Assembly (NCBI GenBank): GCA_910586745.1
Contig: CAJUJZ010000038.1
Span: 1-17,918 of the forward strand
Origin: an uncultured Mucispirillum sp.
GTDB taxonomy: Bacteria; Chrysiogenota; Deferribacteres; Deferribacterales; Mucispirillaceae
Direction of reading: 5' to 3'
Length of the DNA stretch: 17,918 nucleotides
Shown here: one piece after another, positions 14,618 to 17,918 of the stretch
Position numbering within the stretch: position 1 is the stretch's first letter
How the letters are laid out: each line of letters starts with the position of its first letter
The notes under the pieces: model-generated
The model's input: only the letters and a program-made list of their open reading frames with translations
The model's database searches: none
Told to the model about the DNA's origin: nothing
Made by a program: the position numbers and the translations under genes

Positions 14618-15159
14618 ATCTGCTCTTTTCCAGTACCTGTTACAGCAGAAAAAACAATTAGATTTTCTTTTGGAATAAGTGTTTTTTCAGCTATTATCTT
14701 TATCTGTTTTGTTTTTTCATTATTAGACAGCTTATCAGATTTAGTAAGCACTGCAATAAGTGGAACATTTCTTGACTGCATAGCAGATATCATTTTTATA
14801 TCATCATTATTAGGAATGCGTCTGATATCAAGCAGAAGCACACATAATGCTAAATTTTCTCTATGAGCAAAATAATATTCTATTAATTTTCCCCATGCTG
14901 CTCGCTCTGATTTAGAAACTGCTGCATAGCCGTATCCTGGCAAATCTGTAAAAATATATTTATTATCAATATTAAAAAAGTTAACAAGCTTTGTTTTCCC
15001 TGGGGTGTTGCCCACTTTTACAAGATTTTTACGGCTTAATATTTTATTAATCATTGATGATTTGCCTGCATTACTTCTGCCAGCAAAACATACTTCTGGC
15101 AGGCTGCTTTTTATAAACTGTTCAGGTTTTGCTGCAGAAAGTATAAATGATGCATTCAT
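14584..15159 (-). CDS. engB: Ribosome-biogenesis GTP-binding protein EngB (YihA/YsxC)
   Basis: This is an essential-type small GTPase that assists large ribosomal subunit assembly in the cytoplasm. At 191 residues it is the usual size. All G motifs are visible: G1 GRSNAGKS (27-34), G2 Thr52 in GNTPGKTK, G3 DLPGYGYA (72-79), G4 TKSD (139-142), and G5 SAVTG (171-175). The ATG directly follows the TAA of the DHH gene with no gap, so it is probably translated by reinitiation. Its end overlaps the PLD-like gene. The neighbours have no obvious ribosome role, so the operon seems to be an expression convenience. Confidence 0.96.
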   Translation of the reverse strand: MNASFILSAAKPEQFIKSSLPEVCFAGRSNAGKSSMINKILSRKNLVKVGNTPGKTKLVNFFNIDNKYIFTDLPGYGYAAVSKSERAAWGKLIEYYFAHRENLALCVLLLDIRRIPNNDDIKMISAMQSRNVPLIAVLTKSDKLSNNEKTKQIKIIAEKTLIPKENLIVFSAVTGTGKEQIWQEIEKITAI

Positions 15160-16011
15160 TTATATTACACCAGCATTTTTCAGCAGATTATCTATATCAA
15201 ATGTTTCATTTTTTATAGAGAATGCAGCTGCATTTTTATGACCGCCGCCGCCATTTCTTTCTGCTATATGGCGAATATCAATATCTTTTCTTGAACGGAG
15301 AGATATTTTTTTAGACTGGGCGTTTACAAGTATAACATAATCTGAAATATCTTCACTTATTATATAGTTTCCAAGTTCTGAAGCATAGCTTTCTGCAAAA
15401 ACTACTGTAAAAGTCAATCCTTCCTTGTCTTTTATAGTTTCAATATTACGCATAGCTTTTTTGATGTAGTTATCACGCCTTTCTTCTTCTAAAGTAATCA
15501 GAAGTTTTTCTGTATCAGTAAAAGTTGTATATGGAGTGGATAAAAAGCGTTCTTCCATTCTTGTAATACCCATAAGATTAAAAAGAACACTCATTTTTAA
15601 ACTGTCTTCCCGCTTTAAAAACCACATATCAATATCGTTTATACAGCGGGCAAATTCTTCATATTCTTCTGCTTTAAAGCCTTCCTGAAGAAGATATTCA
15701 TAAGTAAGCATAGTGGCACACTTAGTAATATCATGATGTGTAAAATGAAAATCCTTTAATGAGTCACTGCTTGCATGATGGTCAATAATTAATACATCTT
15801 TTTCACCAGCAAGCATTTCAACTGTTCCATACTGAGGGGAAACATCGGTTATTATGATTCTGTCATAATAATGATAGTTATCTTCAATATATTGGTCTAT
15901 ATCGTCATAGCCAAGATATACTGTTTTAATGTTTCCATGCATAAATTTTTTAATTAATACTCCACAGCCTAAGCCGTCTAAATCATTGTGAGAAATATGT
16001 AATGTCTGCAT
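15160..16011 (-). CDS. DHH/DHHA1 phosphoesterase (NrnB/COG2404-like)
   Basis: This is a manganese-type phosphoesterase of the DHH superfamily that, in characterised relatives, degrades nanoRNAs or cyclic nucleotides. Residues of the DHH domain are plain: HISHNDLDG (5-13) supplies Asp10 and Asp12, TDVS (55-58) the third, and the name-giving DHH is at 77-79. A C-terminal DHHA1 glycine motif GGGGHKNAAA (254-263) binds substrate. At 283 residues without a membrane region it is the short, cytoplasmic subgroup, not GdpP. It starts eight bases after the cytochrome b5-like gene with an AAGGA site and is followed immediately by engB. Substrate remains an inference from family. Confidence 0.9.
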   Translation of the reverse strand: MQTLHISHNDLDGLGCGVLIKKFMHGNIKTVYLGYDDIDQYIEDNYHYYDRIIITDVSPQYGTVEMLAGEKDVLIIDHHASSDSLKDFHFTHHDITKCATMLTYEYLLQEGFKAEEYEEFARCINDIDMWFLKREDSLKMSVLFNLMGITRMEERFLSTPYTTFTDTEKLLITLEEERRDNYIKKAMRNIETIKDKEGLTFTVVFAESYASELGNYIISEDISDYVILVNAQSKKISLRSRKDIDIRHIAERNGGGGHKNAAAFSIKNETFDIDNLLKNAGVI

Positions 16012-16020
16012 TTATTATCC

Positions 16021-16809
16021 TTATTTTTTGTCCTGCGGCCAAGTTAGTTTACCGCCATTTGATGCAATAAAAGTAATAACTGCCATATTTATAACTGTAA
16101 AAATAGAATAAATTGATTTTAATGGGTTATATTTTAAAAATGAAACAAATGTATCCCCAGCACCTAAAATATGACCTGCAGCTGTAAGCTCCATTTTACC
16201 AATTAATACTGCTGCAACACCAGTGACTAATAACACTACTGAGCCAATCATTTTCTTTTTCAGAATAGAGTTTGCAAAGCCATTATAGTTAATATAAAAA
16301 CTTAATGCACCAGAAGCTATTGCAGGAATTAAAAACAGTGTTCCAAATGCTGTTGCCACAAGTGATACAGCTGCAAGGAAACTGCCTGATTTGCCACCTA
16401 AAACAGCAGCAAGAACCTGCACAAAAAATGCCATACCAAACATACCAATAGAGAAGTGGATAATTTTTGGATGTGGGTGGTTTCTTTTATACCACTGTCT
16501 TTTTGCCATCATTTTTTTATCCATATCAGAAAGCAGATTTTCTGAATTAGGAACAACTGTTTCTGTATTTGTTTCTTGAGCAGTGCCATCTTCTAATGTG
16601 TCAACTGCTTCATAACGAAAAATATTTTTTTCTCCATGGGGGCTCATATCAATGGTGTCAGTTAAATCTTCTCCAGCTTTAAATCTGCCCATATGTTCGC
16701 CGCCTGGCCAGAAATCACTTTTTGATATATCATATACTTTGCCTTTATATCCAATATATGCAGGCTTACCATCTTTGCCATTAAATTCTTTTAATTGTTC
16801 TTTTGTCAT
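16021..16809 (-). CDS. Cytochrome b5-like domain fused to a four-helix membrane domain
   Basis: Residues 1-69 match the bacterial cytochrome b5-like haem/steroid-binding domain: LKEFNGKDGKPAYIGYKGKV, YDIS, W-x-x-G-x-HM and KAGEDLT, ending in SPHG. His39 and His58 are the best candidate haem ligands. Other bacterial members read R-H before A-G, but here it is R-F, so one family histidine is absent. After a linker, residues 110-250 carry about four membrane helices (119-138, 143-173, 187-205, 232-250) beginning HPHPKIIHFSIGMF, like DUF2231-type proteins. The haem domain has no signal peptide and should face the cytoplasm. It is the first gene of the DHH-engB operon, with an AGGAG ribosome site and its own promoter. 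An electron-transfer or haem-handling role is inferred. Confidence 0.8.
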   Translation of the reverse strand: MTKEQLKEFNGKDGKPAYIGYKGKVYDISKSDFWPGGEHMGRFKAGEDLTDTIDMSPHGEKNIFRYEAVDTLEDGTAQETNTETVVPNSENLLSDMDKKMMAKRQWYKRNHPHPKIIHFSIGMFGMAFFVQVLAAVLGGKSGSFLAAVSLVATAFGTLFLIPAIASGALSFYINYNGFANSILKKKMIGSVVLLVTGVAAVLIGKMELTAAGHILGAGDTFVSFLKYNPLKSIYSIFTVINMAVITFIASNGGKLTWPQDKK

Positions 16810-16843
16810 TTGAATCTCCTAATATTTGCACTATAATGTTTGC

Positions 16844-16872
16844 TTTATACAACATAATATATTATTTTGCAA
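16844..16872 (-). promoter_or_regulatory. Promoter of the cytochrome b5-DHH-engB operon
   Basis: TTGCAA (16867-16872) and TATAAA (16844-16849) are separated by exactly 17 bases and lie 34-63 bases upstream of the first ATG of the operon. Each box differs from consensus at one or two positions. It falls in the 89-base gap after queH, where a new transcript would be expected. Confidence 0.6.
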
Positions 16873-16898
16873 TAAGAAAATAGTAATAGTTATTATTT

Positions 16899-17489
16899 TT
16901 ATTTAATACTTTCATAATAAGTATTTATTTCTTCATATTTTTTAGCATATTTTTTTGAAAGCTGGTTTAAAAACCGGTCTTCTTCGCTGTATATGCAGCC
17001 ACAGTAGTTTTGTCTGTATATTTCAAGTTTTTTTGAAATATCTATCCCTTCCTGCCAGCCTTCTCTAAAATCATAATAATAAAAAGGTATATTATATTCT
17101 TTTGCTGCTTTTTCTGCCAGTTCTTTTATAACTTCATGATTTTGCATTTTACTGTATAAAAGACTTGATGAAAAAGCGTCCATTCCTAATTCTTTTGCTT
17201 TTTTTGCAGTTTTTAAAAGCCTTCTTTCATAACAGTATTTGCAGCGTTCATTTTCATGATAAGCATTTTGGCGTAAAAATTCTACTAATCCATAATAATC
17301 TTCTATTATACATTTAATATTATAATATCTTGAAACAAGCACAGCACTTTCCATACGCTTATAATATTCCTGAACAGGATGTATATTATGGTTGAAAAAA
17401 TAAGTCGTAATATTATGTCCTTGAGCCTGCATAGTAATAACAGGATATATAGAGCATGGCCCGCAGCATTGATGTAACAATATATTCAT
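16899..17489 (-). CDS. queH: Epoxyqueuosine reductase QueH
   Basis: QueH removes the epoxide oxygen from epoxyqueuosine in tRNA, the last step of queuosine synthesis, and replaces the cobalamin-dependent QueG. Its cysteine sets are intact: HQCCGPC (Cys8, Cys9, Cys12), ERCKYCYERRL (Cys83, Cys86) and YCGCIYSEED (Cys163, Cys165). Together they hold an iron-sulfur cluster and a second iron site. NHNIHPVQEY, SSSLLYSKMQ and YDFREGW are also typical, and the 196-residue length is normal. No good Shine-Dalgarno or promoter is visible before the ATG, and only 31 bases separate it from the IS30-like sequence. The IS may therefore have replaced its original control region, or may supply a promoter. Confidence 0.93.
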   Translation of the reverse strand: MNILLHQCCGPCSIYPVITMQAQGHNITTYFFNHNIHPVQEYYKRMESAVLVSRYYNIKCIIEDYYGLVEFLRQNAYHENERCKYCYERRLLKTAKKAKELGMDAFSSSLLYSKMQNHEVIKELAEKAAKEYNIPFYYYDFREGWQEGIDISKKLEIYRQNYCGCIYSEEDRFLNQLSKKYAKKYEEINTYYESIK

Positions 17490-17520
17490 TGAAATTATTT
17501 ACTATATAATTTTATCTATT

Positions 17521-17918
17521 TCAATATAAAATATTTGAAAAAATAAATTTTGTAAAATCTAAAAACGATTGCAACATTTTAAGCAGAAGTTTTAAGTTCT
17601 CATAAAATATATCATTAGCCGATTTATAATTAAATAATTTTCTAGGATAATTATTCATCCAGTCCCCGAATTTTTTTAATATAAGCAGCTGAAAAGTTTT
17701 TAATATCAGTTTTCTTTTTAATAAATTTCCTTATAAGTTTATTATTATTCTCATTACTTCCCCTCTCCCAAGAACAATAAGGGTGAGCATAATAAATAGT
17801 TGTTCGTTTAGATAATTTATCATACACTGATTTTTCTAAACCTGCCATATCTAAAAATTCTATACCATTATCTACTGTTATGCTCTTAAATATTAAGCTG
17901 AATTTATCTTTATACTTT
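17521..17918 (-). pseudogene. IS30-family transposase, C-terminal part, frameshifted
   Basis: The frame enters from the right edge and reads SITVDNGIEFLDMAGLE, then IYYAHPYCSWERGSNENNN and LIRKFIKK, which are the IS30 integrase motifs. Asp in V-D-N-G and Glu in W-E-R-G are the second and third DDE residues, about 35 apart. After KKIRG the frame meets a stop at 17651. Removing one base from the CCCC run at 17664-17667 restores IRDWMNNYPRKLFNYKSA, the family C-terminal motif, and the restored frame ends at a TGA at 17521. The N-terminal half is outside the window. The frameshift would make this copy inactive if real; a sequencing slip is an alternative. The IS end should lie close to 17521-17580 but I cannot fix it. 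Confidence 0.8.

Noticed and set aside
1..17918. CRISPR array, tRNA or rRNA gene, prophage
   Set aside because: No regularly spaced repeats, no cloverleaf-like segments and no phage structural genes were seen on either strand.

Overview
The window is AT-rich (roughly 30% GC by eye) bacterial chromosome, compactly packed, with Shine-Dalgarno sites in front of most genes. The content points to a Gram-negative-type anaerobe or microaerophile. There is a C5-pathway haem/tetrapyrrole operon in the order hemX-hemA-hemC-hemD-hemB, a QueH-type queuosine enzyme, a DHH phosphoesterase, a MATE exporter and a bacterial cytochrome b5-like membrane protein. A Deferribacteres member such as Mucispirillum is my best guess, but this is inference from gene content and base composition and not something the sequence proves.

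Layout. Positions 1-275 hold the left end of an IS3-family (IS150-like) element running off the window edge. A rightward pair follows: a 437-aa protein I do not recognise (440-1753) and a DUF4910/DUF2172 aminopeptidase-like gene (1773-2540). The second gene has lost its C-terminus where a remnant of an IS1595/ISXO2-like transposase (2535-2639, minus strand) begins. From 8406 leftward to 2733 runs the haem operon, ending in an alpha/beta hydrolase. Diverging from it (8652-11508) are a MATE transporter, a P-loop kinase broken by a one-base slip in an A run, and a DUF2156 protein. Positions 11634-12054 hold the eroded remains of a bacterial PH-domain (DUF304-type) gene. Its promoter is still excellent and carries a run of nine C bases in the spacer between -35 and -10. 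A DUF1269 gene (12232-12723) with a near-consensus promoter follows.

A leftward operon occupies 16809-12896. It encodes a cytochrome b5/membrane protein, a DHH phosphoesterase, the ribosome-assembly GTPase EngB, a single-HKD phospholipase D-like protein with a membrane anchor, and two paralogous exported proteins of unknown function. queH (16899-17489) lies upstream of it. The window closes with the C-terminal part of an IS30-family transposase that carries a frameshift (17521-17918).

How the genes relate. The hem genes convert glutamyl-tRNA to uroporphyrinogen III, with HemX as the membrane partner commonly found beside HemA. The striking secondary theme is decay. Three IS elements or remnants, two single-base frameshifts in homopolymer runs, one gene truncated at an IS scar and one multi-stop pseudogene all lie in 18 kb. 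That fits a host-adapted genome undergoing reduction, although assembly errors could explain the two homopolymer frameshifts. The items most worth following up are the poly-C promoter in front of the PH-domain pseudogene, a duplicated CXXC block inserted in HemA, and the two tandem exported paralogues.
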